The notes under the pieces: model-generated
What the model saw: the letters and a program-made list of their open reading frames with translations, nothing else
Told to the model about the DNA's origin: nothing
The model's database searches: none
Shown here: piece after piece, positions 31,381 through 42,653 of the stretch
Numbering within the stretch: position 1 is the stretch's first letter
Layout of the letters: each line of letters starts with the position of its first letter
Made by a program: the position numbers and the translations under genes
Assembly: GCF_000313135.1 (NCBI RefSeq)
Contig: NW_004457342.1
Span: 112,729 to 176,728, forward strand
Length of the DNA stretch: 64,000 nt
DNA from: Acanthamoeba castellanii str. Neff
Lineage: Eukaryota > Discosea > Longamoebia > Acanthamoebidae
Reading direction: 5' to 3'

Positions 31381-34300
31381 TTACTGCGGTGGGCGCTGCT
31401 GCTGCAGGCCGGCAAGATTCTGCATCTGCACCAGCTGCTGCAACTGAGCCAGAATCGCCTGCGCCTGTGCCTGCGGGTCCGCTCCTGTAGAACGTTCACA
31501 TTGGCCACCACAACGTCATCGTGGTCAGCAGAGTGAACGTCAAACATCAAACATGGAAGGGGGTATGATTCGCCGGCTTCTGTGTACCTGGCTGGGCCTG
31601 AGGAGCCTGTGGTTGCTGGGGCCAGGCCTGGGCCTGGGGCGCCGGTGCTCCGTAGCCGGGCGCTGCGGCGGGAACGGCCGGAGCGTAGGGGTTGTAGGGC
31701 GCCTGGGCCGCCGGAACCCCGTAGGGCGAGTAGGCCTGCTGCTGCGGCTGCTGCGGCTGACCGTAGGGCGCCGGGGGCTGGGGCGTATAGGCCCCGGGGG
31801 CGGCCTGCTGCGCGTAGTAGGGCGCAGGGGCTGGCGCAGGCTGCTGGCCGTAGGGCGCCTGGGGCGCGGCGTAAGCTCCGCCGCCGCCGCCGCCATAGCC
31901 GCCTCGTCCACCACCGCCGTAACCGCCCCGTCCACCACCGCCGTCGTATCTGTCCCGGCCGTAGTTGTCTCTGCCGTAGTTGTCTCGGTTGCTATAGCGA
32001 TCGTTGTCTCTTCCGCCACCGCCGTATCGATCGCCGTCTCCGCCACCGTAGCGGTCGCCGCCGCCATATCGATCGCCTCCGCTGTAACCGCCGCCGCCTT
32101 GCCCCCATCGCCGCCGCCGCCGCCGCCGCCGCCGTATCGATCGCCGTCTCCGCCACCGTAGCGGTCGCCGCCATATCGATCGCCGCCGCCCCCACCGTAT
32201 CGGCCGCCTCGGCCGCCTTGGTAGTTGTCCCTGCCTCCACCACCGCCGTATCCGCCGCGCTGGTAATCGCCGCCACGATCGTTCTCGTACGAGCGCCGAG
32301 GTGGCCGGTCATAGTGGCCTCCGCCTTGGTAGCCCTGGTAGCCGCCTCTTCCGCCACCTCCCTGGGGGTTGTTGCCGAGCAGGCCCGGGTCCGAGGGTGT
32401 GCGCTGGTGATGGCCCATCACCCGCCCGACTCCCTCCCTACTGATCTGCATCTGCCTGCGGTCGGAGAGGTCCTCCTCGGTGAGGATCGGGGCCGGCATC
32501 GTGACGTCTGCGGCGCGCGCGCGTCGGGGTTTAGTGTCCATTAAGTGTTCATGTGGCTAACATGAAGGTGCAGGGTGTGCGTACTGGGGAGGAGCTTGGC
32601 CGGGAAGACGTAGTCCTTGGGCACGGCCGGGTAGTGGTAAAAGGCGCAGTAGGACTGGTTGTTCTTCACGTCGGGCATCACGTTCAGCGGACTTTGGATC
32701 GTGCCGCCGATGGGCGTCGAGAACTTCTCCGTGCGCGAGAGGAACCCGGTCAGCCCTCCCGAGAGGTCCGCCGGAATGGGCAGCTTCTTGCCTGCAGGCA
32801 TTGAATGGAAAAACTACCGGTGAGCTCCCAATTCCATTCACAGCCCAGGCTGGCTTCATTTGCTAAAGATAAGTACCCATGTGCTCGATAGGCTCCTGGT
32901 CGTTCGAGGGAACAGCCGACTTGGTCTCTTCCTGCGGGGTAGCGCTCAAGTAGGCGACACTGTCTCCCTCCGCGGGGGTGGCAGCGGCCGGCGCCAAGGA
33001 GTCGTCCTCCAGAGCCTTGAAGGTCGACGCGAGCGGATGGGAGGCGTGCACGAAGATCAAGTGGTTCCCGAGCTTGTTGCGCTCCTGCTCCTCGGCCGAG
33101 AAGTGCGGTTCGCACTCCTTCATGACCTCCTTCAATCGGTTCTCATCGATGAAGGGCAGGAGAGCCACCGCTTGCCAAGCCCTGAAAAAAGAAAACAAAG
33201 GTCAAGAGACGTCAGGAAATGACTGCTTTGCGGTGGTAAGACGCTTGACTTCGTACCAGCGCTTGCCGTTCATGTCGAGGGCGAAATCGTTGGGGTAGAA
33301 GTCGATGATGGGCGACTGAGGATGGCGCATCATGACCTGGCACTTCATGGGCAGACAGGTACCGGACTCAGCCGGCAACACGCCCATCAGCTGCTCAAAG
33401 GGCTTGAACGGTTTTCCTACACGACACACACGACCCGCCACACACACACAACCAGAAGTGAGCGTTCTCTCCGGAGGAACTCGGACGCAAGCATGGTGTG
33501 TTACCAAGTTCGTGCTTGGGGGACTCGTCGTCGATGAGAGTCATGTCGTCGGCGAAGGGAGCGTAGTGGAAGGGATAAAACCAGCCCCACGACGAACAGC
33601 CCTAAGAAAAAGAAAGAGGAATGAATGAATGAACAAATTGCCACCGAAATGGAGCAGGTCCTGGGCAAACGCCTTACCTGGTAATAGTATCTCAGCACCC
33701 AGACAAGGCCTTCCGTGTACTCCATGGCCACCTTCTTGATGAACTCCTTGTCGGTAATCTCGACATCGAACTTGAGCCTGTTTAACACACAATCGGTCAG
33801 TGTGATTGGGTAGGCCGTGGCGCCTTTGAGGAAAAGCTAGCTATCGCCGTACTTGTAATATCGCTCCTTCCAGCCGGGGTCACCCAGACGCACGTCGTCC
33901 GGTATCTCTGGCTCCTCTTCATCGGGGTCGCGGGGTTTGCCTTGGGCGGCGATGGCAGTCTTGTAGGCAGCGCTGGCCGATTGGATCTCGGCTGGTGGCT
34001 TCTTCTCCGTAACCATTTCCGTTTCCGTTTGCGTGGTGCCGTCGTCATCGCCGAAGAGCTGCTTCTTGAGGGCAGCGGCAGCATCGAGGTTGGAGGGCGT
34101 GATGAGCTCCTCCTTGCCTGCCTGCTGAACCACAGCCTTGGATGGCGACTCCTCCTATGATGATCATAGTAGGAATGGGTTTTTTTAATAAAGCAATCCT
34201 CGCGCAGGCCTGGCGAAAACGCGTACCTCGAAGTGCTTGGCTCGTTTGCCTCCTGTGTTGGCCTCCTGGTCCTTCGGGTTGGCGATGAAGTTCTCCAGAT

Positions 34301-34965
34301 CCTCTCTCTGCCGCTTTCTTCGCTCCCGGCCCCGTCTTCGGTTCTCCTTGGCCCTTTGCTCTTTCCTTCTTCGCTCCACGAGAATGGAGTCCTCGAGCCG
34401 GCCGACCTCCTCCATGAGCACCTTGACTGTTATATTGACACGGCGAAGAATTAGCAATTGCATCGTAACGCATTTAACTGACACATAATGCAAGCAAGGG
34501 GTGTCGCACCTCTGCGCAGGTCGACTTCACCGTCGTGTGTGAGGTAGCCGCCCAGGGTGGGCAATATCCGCTTGTAGATTCGCACCAGCATGTCGATGGC
34601 GTTCTCTCTGATCTCAAGCGTAGGCAGGTGAGGCAGGAAATCGTTACCCACGAAGAAGCACATGAAAACGAAGTCGTCGATGATTCGCTCCAGGTCGAAC
34701 TCGAACGGCAGCTGTTGAGCCTACACGCATGAAACCGAGGGAATCGAGCGATCGATCAGTCAATCAATCGATGATTCATTTCTACCGCATGCACCGCGGT
34801 GCGAGTGGAGGACGTACTTGCGAGGGCTTCAGATCTCTTGTCAAGTACTCTCTGAGTACGGAGACGTAAAGAAATTGGAACGGCTTTCTGATGGCCGCCT
34901 TGGTGTCGGTATCGTTACCCTTCTCCTTCGCCTTGCCCTGGCAGTCGCTTGCAAGATGGCCTGCA

Positions 34966-35010
<45 letters not shown>

Positions 35011-36377
35011 ATCAGGGAGCAAGGGATTAAGTATTGATGCTCATCGCTCGAGGTCAAAAAGAGAGAGTGAAGATGCGCATACCTGGCTGGCCACAGATGA
35101 AGCAATTGTTTTCGTTTGCTTGCATGACGATCTCTCGAAGAATGAAGAAGTGGGGCTCGTGGGTGGCGAGAGCCAACATGATCAGATCGGCGTCCTGTGT
35201 GTGGCGAATCGTAAGGGGGGAAAGGCGGGTAAGTAGGGATGTGGGGGAAGCAATGCGGAGAGCAAGCGATGATGATAAGATACCAATCCGTAGAGGACGT
35301 GCGAAGTGTTCGGCTCGTACTCGGGCTGAGAACGCTGATATCGAATGTAGTCCATGATCTTGTGCTCGCCCTCTCCAGGTACGCTGGCGTCGGACAGGAT
35401 CACCTTGATCTGAATGCAAGAAGAAGAAGAAGAAGAAGAAGAAGAAGAAGAAGAAGACACGAATTGGCATTGTTCAAGTCTGAAGGCAACCGAAAGCAAG
35501 CGCGAGCTCGTTTCGCAGGAGAACGTACGCCTTTCCACCCGGGATCGGTAAGCAGGCGCTCTTTGATGTAGTATTGGAGCGACTGTGCCACCTTGGCCAT
35601 GAAAGGCGTGCCAGGCGTGATAGTGTTTGAGTCGAACTGAGGAAGAGAAGTGAAGAGAAGAAGAAAGGAAAGCGGGAAGTGAGAAAGGCGAGTCGTTGTG
35701 TGGAGTGCATCAAGGGGTGAGGAGGCGCGCACGTGAGGCTTGTCCTCCTTCGGAGGGATCTCCTTGCCCATGCGGATCATCTCCTGCACGATCTCCGCCT
35801 CCTTCTCAGCCTTCTCCTTGCTCTCCTTGATGGCCTTGAAACGACGCGAGCGCTGCTGGTTCATCTTCGCACGCGGGGCCACACCGTCTTTACTCACATG
35901 GCACAACACAAAGATGCACTGACACGTGAGCTCTCCCTCTTCCCAGAGCTACGTGTAGGTGCCTTAGGGTCGTGGTACCGATGGCCATGAACAAGACCTT
36001 GCGCGGCCGCACCATGGCGAAAAGACGATCGATGTACTCGAAGATGGCGACCATCATCTCCTCTTCATTTGCAGGGGCGGGCTGAGAGGAAAGGCCCATC
36101 AGTAAATCAGTCGAAATTTAAAAAGGCTTGGAAATTAGCCGCTCAGATGAAGCGCTACGAGGTTGTGAATTGGTACTTTGTCTTCAGGATGGGCACATGG
36201 ATGAATGATACCATTCATATCGAGGTAGAGATTATCGAACTCGCGCCCATTGGGATTGGGTTCACTTGTGTCGGTGGGCACCTCCACCCCATCTACCTCC
36301 TCGAATTTCTCTATCACATCGACAATAATTTTGGGATACTTGCGTGCCAGCCAGCGGAAGAAAGCGGGAACTCCCAT
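31381..36377 (-). CDS. XRN2: 5'-3' exoribonuclease XRN2/Rat1
   Basis: Nuclear 5'-3' exoribonuclease for RNA surveillance, rRNA processing and transcription termination. Starts [15 protein letters not shown] at 36377, the canonical N-terminus. Catalytic-domain motifs include [47 protein letters not shown] and [11 protein letters not shown]. The CCHC zinc knuckle ([14 protein letters not shown], split by an intron with a CA microsatellite) marks the nuclear XRN2/Rat1 branch rather than cytoplasmic XRN1. The Arg/Glu-rich linker (about 34430-34240) and the [20 protein letters not shown] region follow. The tail is unusual: a long Gly/Tyr/Arg/Asp-rich RGG-like repeat (RYGG and DRYGGGD units, about 32390-31890), then Pro/Gln/Ala/Tyr-rich sequence ending LQQQRPPQ, with a TAA at 31381. 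Such tails bind RNA or phase-separate in other proteins. At least a dozen short introns. Confidence 0.93.
34967..35005. repeat. CA microsatellite in XRN2 intron
   Basis: About 19 CA units in the intron that splits the zinc-knuckle coding sequence. Confidence 0.9.
35416..35457. repeat. AAG microsatellite in XRN2 intron
   Basis: About 14 AAG units (CTT on the coding strand). They form the polypyrimidine-like part of an XRN2 intron just inside the donor. Confidence 0.9.
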
Positions 36378-36688
36378 TTTGAGGCTGCGAGATCACACAA
36401 CAATGAAAATGACGGCCTGAAGACTGATTGAACGTCGCAATCTCCTCTCCTTGCTGCCTTGTTCTTGTGCTGTAACGTTCTTGTGCGGCCGCAGTTTTGC
36501 GGTACTGCACGCTTCGTGCACGGCTTGAGCCAGGAAAAAGTGAGGAATTGGGCCACAGAATTTGTCAAAGGAAATGATAATTGAAACAAAAGAATAAAAA
36601 TAAAAGAGATAAGTCGAGGTTCGAAACTGTTTGTCGGGAGGACACCCTCTGCTTCTTCGGTTGTGCAATCAAATCAATTTAGTAAAGG
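36378..36688. promoter_or_regulatory. Shared divergent promoter region XRN2 / ABCG
   Basis: About 310 bp between the XRN2 ATG (-) and the first possible ATG of the ABC transporter gene (+). Its centre is AT-rich (36555-36615, with AAATAAAAATAAAAGAG). No perfect TATAAA on either strand. Nothing coding seen. Confidence 0.5.
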
Positions 36689-39600
36689 ATGCTCGATTCA
36701 CAAGACGATCTGCAGGTTCTTAGCCACTTTTCAAAGAAGCAAATAAATGCTATTACTAATCTGTGTAACGTTGGCCAATTTGACCCTTCCATTACCAGGG
36801 TTCACTGGACGGACACAACGAAGGCAAGCGCCTCTTGGACGGCCACGCTGGAGGGACCAGTGGTACGCACCAATATCACGGTGCCGTGAGTTTCAACACT
36901 TGGGCTATGGCCTTCTGACGCAGTTACGACGATAGGCGTCGATTCGGAGATCAAACACAGGCGCAGGACTCGCTCGGCGCGGGCTCAGAGCACCGGATGT
37001 ACGCTCTACTCGCTCCTTCCAAGTGATGATAGTTGCGTCACTGATATGCGTGCGGTCAGCTGGCGGAGGCATCGCGCTCACATGGGAAGACGTGTGCTAT
37101 TCCTTTGCGCCCAAGCGGTCTCTCCTGGGTACCCAGTCACAGTGCCACCAACAGCTTTCTTTGCGCTCCTTCTGATCAGCCATCTCACCATCATTGGGTG
37201 GTCCTTCCCTGTAGCTTGCATGAAGAAGCCCACTCCCGAGGAAGAGCGAGCGCAGAAGCTGATCCTGAACCACGTCTCCGGTGCTGTCCTGCCCGGGCAG
37301 TTGCTTGCCATCATGGGTGCCTCAGGTGCGCCAAAGCGTATTTCCTCGATTTCGCTCAGTAAGTAGTCAAACCTCTAAATCGCGCGCGCGCGCGCGCGTG
37401 TGTGAATTGGGCAGGGAGCGGCAAGACCACGCTGCTCGATGTACTCGCTGGTCGACAGAAGACGGGCACCCTCACCGGGCGCATCCTCGTCAACGGGCAA
37501 CGGCGCGATAAATATTACAAGCGACAGAGCGGCTATGTCACTCAGGTATTCTTCTTGAATCCCCATCGTATGAAACCCCGTGGCAATGCAAGACCACACA
37601 CTCAGTTCTGACTTTGCGCGTGTGGCTGAACAGGACGACTGTCTGAAAGAGCGTCTCACCGTGTATGAGACGTTCATGTTCTACGCGCACCTGCGCCTGC
37701 CCTCACATCTCACCATGGCCGAGCGTAGGGAGAGGGTACGCGCATTGCCCCTCTGTCGATGTCATGCCGACGCTGCTTGTCCGAACCCCGTCTTTCCCAG
37801 GTGGAGCGAGTGATCGAAGAGCTGGGCCTGGAGAAGGTGCGCGACTCCAAAGTGGGCGGCCAATTCGTTCGTGGTATCTCCGGCGGCGAAAGGAAGCGCG
37901 TTTCCATCGGCTGCGAACTCATCACCGACCCCAGTGCGTCGCGCTAACCCACCCACCCACCCACCACCGACACCGCGACGTTGCCTCCAGCCTGACCCTC
38001 TGGTTCGCGCCAGGCCTGATATTTTTGGATGAACCTACCACCGGCCTGGACAGCTACAACTCGCTCGGTGTCATGGATCGCCTCTCTGCGCTCGCTGGGC
38101 ACGGCAGGGCCGTCGTATGCACCATTCACCAGGTTGAACCCACCCCTTCCACTACTGCAGTAGTGACAAGAGCAGGGCGAGCTGACAAGTTTTTCTTTGT
38201 TTTTGTTTTGTTTGGATTCCACACATTAGCCCCGCTCGACGATCTTCCACAACGTGGACCAGCTTATGATCCTGTCGCGTGGGGACGTGGTCTACTTCGG
38301 GCCAGCCAAACACGCCGTGACCTACTTCGCCGGCCTCCACTTCCACATCCGGCCGTTCATCAACCCCGCCGACTTCTTGCGTACGCTTTATGATCATAGC
38401 CGTTTGATGTTGTGCACACCCCTGCTGCTGACGATGAGCCGTCATCGTGGGCGACTTGTCGGTCGTCAGTTGATGTGGTCATCCAAAACCAGGAGCGATA
38501 CGAGCGCGCACAGAAGAAGCTTCAGCCCTCTTCCAGCCTGCTCGACGCTGAATCCGGGTACAGGCTCACTACGCGTGGCACACCGTTTCCAACAATCTTC
38601 ACTGATCACGATTCTCTAATTGTCTGCAGACTGAGTGTGGGACCCACTACTACCAGCTCCACCCTCGATTTCGCCCTGGCCAAGTCGCCCGCCTACTACA
38701 TCGCCCGAAAGCCTCGGCAGGTAGGCAGCCTAAGACTTGTGAAATGATACCGAGACTCGTGATGTTGCTTATGACGTCTGTGTCGCGTGAAGTTCGACTC
38801 GGACGAAGACGACGGCGACGACGACAACAAGCTGATGAACGACGACGGTCTGGGCGACGACTACTCGCTCGACATGGCTGAGGCCTACCGCTCTTCGCTT
38901 CTCGGCAAGGCGATGACCACCATTCAGGAGGTGAAGGATAAGAGTGAGCGGGGCGAGCTTGCTGTCGACGAGAGCTTGAAGCAGGAGTACGCCTCGAGCT
39001 GGCTCAAGCAGTTCTTCGTCCTGAGCTTCCGCAACCTACGCGATCTTGGCCGCAACCCCATGGTACGCATCAGACACGCACGACACGCACGACACGACAC
39101 GACACTTGCGGATCGCACACATGTGTGCGATGGCGGGGGACAGCCGACCACGCTCACACAGAATTTCTCACGACTGTCGTCTGCCTGTAGTCGACGTATG
39201 TGTTGGTCATCCAGACGCTGTTCATGGGCCTTCTCATGGGTTCCATCTACTTCGACCTCGGTCTGGATCAGTCATCTATTCAGGTGCGTGGCCACCCCCT
39301 CATTCCTTCAGTAGCCGTCATCCCCCCCCCCTTCCTTACATTCCACGCTGTACGTGTGGCTACCACAATAGAACCGACTGGGCGCGCTCTTCTTCGTGGT
39401 GACCAACCAGTCCTTCAGCATGATCTCCGCCCTCAACCTGTGTACGTTCTTCCCTCTTCTTTTCCGCAGACATCAACTGGCATGGTCAGCGAACCAACGA
39501 ATCTTTGCTTGCCTCTCTCAGTCCTGCAAGAGCGGGACGTGTTTAATCGCGAGAGGGCGGCTGGCGTCTATTCCACCTCGGCCTACTTCGTTGCCAAGAA

Positions 39601-40491
39601 CCTTGTACACTCCCACCCACCCCCTGCCCAGTCAGTCGGTTTTTTTTTGGTCCACGCACTCACCTGTGACTCCTCCATGTGCGCGGCAATGCTGCCAGAC
39701 CGACTTCCCCTTCCAATGCGTCATGCCGATACTCTTCAGCGCTGTCGCGTGCGATGCTTACCTCCTCCGGCGTTAGCCATGCGTTGCGTTGCGTTGTGTG
39801 CGCAAGTGCTCGGTGTCAAGGCTAACGCTCCGGCTTGCGTGCAGGTACTGGATGTGCGGCTTTCAGGCAACGATCGAAAACTTTGGAGTCTACACGCTGA
39901 CGGTCGTGACGTTTGCCTCGGTGGCGGCCTCGCTCTACCTGTTCATTGGCACCCTGTCGCCCAACGCCGTCGTTGCCACCATCCTCTCGCCCGTCACCAC
40001 CGTTCTCTTCCTCATGTTTGGCGGTGCGCTCGTTCGCCCATCTCTGTGCTGTCTCTCCTTGTCGTGCGAGACTCACACACCGCACACACACACGCACACA
40101 CCGCACATGCGAGCAGGCTTCTACATCAACCTGGACAACATTCCCGTGTACTACACCTGGCTCTACTACGTGTCCTACTTCCGCTACGCCTACGAGGTCC
40201 TCGTCACAAACGAGCTGGAGGGCCTCAAGTTCTCCTGCCTGCCCAGCGATCCCGCCTGTATTCCCACCGGTACGTCGTCGTCGTCATCACATTACGTTCG
40301 CTTCTCCTTCAGTGATCATGGCCTCTGATGATGTGCAACATCTTTACTCGCAGGCGAGGTGCAGCTGCAGCGCTTGGGGATGGCGAACATCGAAATATGG
40401 GAGAACATCGGCATCCTGGCATCTATGATCCTGGGCTATCGTCTCCTGGCCTACGTCTGCCTCCGCTTCCTCTACAAGGAAAAGAGATAAA
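36689..40491 (+). CDS. ABCG-family (white-type) half ABC transporter
   Basis: ATP-driven exporter of lipids or hydrophobic compounds, nucleotide-binding domain first. An N-terminal region may start at 36689 ([11 protein letters not shown]), spliced through GTGAGT near 36886. Alternatively translation starts at the ATG at 37026, which reads directly into [14 protein letters not shown]. Motifs: Walker [13 protein letters not shown] (split by an intron at about 37325-37415), [23 protein letters not shown] signature [16 protein letters not shown], Walker [14 protein letters not shown], and the H-loop VVCTIHQPRSTIF across an intron. The ABC2-type membrane domain has [66 protein letters not shown] and [20 protein letters not shown]. 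It ends LRFLYKEKR with a TAA at 40491. As a half-size transporter it should dimerise. Many introns under 150 nt. Confidence 0.9.
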
Positions 40492-40659
40492 TCGTTAGTT
40501 ATCTATTTTATTTCTTTATTTTTTAAAACAAATTCGAGCTTGCGCATTGGGTGAAATGGAACAGAGAAATGAACAAGGAGGGGCAGTACTGTAAGATGAT
40601 GAGGGGAAGGGAGCCAGAAGCTCGGCACGTACCTCGGGAAACGAGTGGAGCTTGAGAGA

Positions 40660-41758
40660 ATGTCAATCATGGAGCGGTGGACAGCAGATGATGTGATTGA
40701 AGAGATTAAGGACCAATGGAAGGCCCATTTCGACGGGCTCGCCGTTGTGAATAGCCTCAGTTGGCGGGCGGAGAGCCAGGGCGCAGGACGCTTCAAGGTG
40801 CGGATCTTTGGCACCGTGCAGTGCGAGCAATCCGACTTCGATCTCTTCATCGAGCACCTCAAGAAGGAGATCCCGTGCCTGGCCGCGGCCGGTGCCATCC
40901 AATCCAAGGCCAAATGCGTTGCGCCCCGAGCCTCCAAGACCAGCAAGCACAAGAAGGCCGCCCTGCCCAACTACCAGAAGACCAAGAAGAAGGAGAAGCC
41001 CAAGAGATCCAATTCGGCCGCGCCCTGGCGCAAGCCCGCGCACGATTTCGAAAGCCGTGTAGAGGAAGGCGAAGATGTAGGTGAAGAAGAAGAAGAAGTC
41101 GAGCACGGCGTGCCCGACGACACCACCGAGGTGCACGAAGATCCCGCCTCCATCTCTCTCAAGGTGCAAGCGCTGGCGGAGCTGGTGCGCGGGGCCAGGC
41201 ACCTGGTGGTCTACACGGGCGCGGGCGTGTCGACGGCGGCCAACATCCCCGACTTCCGCGGGCCGCAGGGCGTGTGGACGCTGATGGACCAGGGCCTCGA
41301 GGCCGAGGGCATCCCGCTCGAGGCGGCCGTGCCCACCTACACCCACATGGCGCTGGTCGCCCTGCAGGAGCGTGGGGTGCTCCGGCACCTGGTCAGCCAG
41401 AACGTCGACGGCCTGCACCTGCGATCAGGCATCACCAAGGACAACGTACATCCATCACCACCCGACCCACACACGCTCACTCGTTTTGTGGTTTCTCTGC
41501 ACTCACGCACACGATCGCACACGCACACGACCGCACACGCACACGCACGACCGCACACGCACGCAGTTGTCGGAGCTGCACGGGAACTGCTACGTGGAGA
41601 TCTGCGACTCGTGCGGCGCGGAGTACTTTCGTGACTTTGATGTGGTGGACAATGCCGGGGACGAGAGGGAGCCCTACGACGACCACTGCACGGGCCGACG
41701 GTGCGAGAAGCCCGACTGCTACCACGGCCAACTGAGTACGCCACCCTACTTCTTTTCA

Positions 41759-41828
<70 letters not shown>

Positions 41829-42402
41829 GCATAACTCATGATGTGGTCTGATTAGGGGACAACATCATCAACTTTGGCGAGCAGCTGCCGCGGCCGGTGC
41901 TGGTCAACGCGCAGGACCACAGCCGCAAGGCTGACGTGGTGATCGCCATCGGCACCAGCCTCCGGGTGGAGCCCGCCGCCAGCCTGGTAAGCACCAAGCT
42001 TGGCCCATCATCTCCCCGCCTCCGTGTGACCTGCGCACTCACGACACGCACACACGACACGACACACACGACACACACGACACACAGCCGTTGAAGAGCG
42101 TGAAGCGCGGAGGGAAGCTGGCGATCATCAATTTGCAGAAGACTCCCTACGACTCCTCGGCCCACCTGCGCATCTTTGCGCACTGCGACCATGTCATGCA
42201 ACTGCTCATGCAGACCCTGGGTACTGTACTTTGCTTTGTTAACTGTGGGTCTGTCATGTGGGTCGTGTGTGTCGTGCGTCGTGCGTGTCGTGCGTGTCGT
42301 GCGTGTTGTGTCGTGACCTTGACCGTTCACAGAGTACTCACCTTCTCTCTGTGTGTGCGTGTGATCGTGTTGGCAGGCGTCGACGTCCCCCGGCCCGAAT
42401 GA
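40660..42402 (+). CDS. SIRT6/SIRT7-type sirtuin, NAD-dependent deacylase
   Basis: NAD-dependent protein deacylase of the class IV (SIRT6/7) type, normally nuclear. Five exons (40660-41445, 41567-41735, 41856-41986, 42088-42220, 42377-42402) give 414 residues in a consistent phase. The first about 170 residues are an extension: a globular-looking part (ERWTADDVIEEIKDQWK, FDLFIEHLKKEI), then a Lys-rich, possibly nuclear-localising segment (KKKEKPKRSN) and an acidic patch. The sirtuin core has TGAGVSTAANIPDFRGPQGV, SQNVDGLHLRSG, the catalytic His in ELHGNCYVEIC, zinc cysteines in CDSCG and RRCEKPDC, DNIINFGEQLP, and IGTSLRVEPA. Intron 2 contains an ATG trinucleotide microsatellite. The gene starts 168 bp after the ABCG stop. 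Confidence 0.92.
41757..41827. repeat. ATG trinucleotide microsatellite in sirtuin intron
   Basis: About 23 uninterrupted ATG units within intron 2 of the sirtuin gene. They would be translated as poly-Met or poly-Asp if retained. Confidence 0.95.
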
Positions 42403-42653
42403 ACCGAAATCTGTTTTCAGGGCCTTCACGAGAGCACAAAGCACCCCATTAAAAAGCTTTTTGAGCCGGAGACAGAAAAAGAAACAACGTTTTACGGGAC
42501 GGCGATGATGAAGAACACCTCCACTCCCCGAACGCTGTTCGCGGAGGTTCTCTTGTGCGTCTTGCTTGGTCTTCTCTTCGTCGTCGCCGCCTTTGCTTCG
42601 CGGCGCCTGGGCCTCATGTCGCGCCCGAAGCTTCGCGAGCACACAAAGCCGCA

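Noticed and set aside
31553..32544. Plus-strand Val/Ala/Arg-rich open frames
   Set aside because: Antisense of the Gly-rich XRN2 tail. They are repetitive only because the real gene is.
41757..41827. Poly-Met/poly-Asp segment in the sirtuin
   Set aside because: The ATG run lies between a good donor and acceptor, and removing it restores the zinc-site and NAD-site reading frame.
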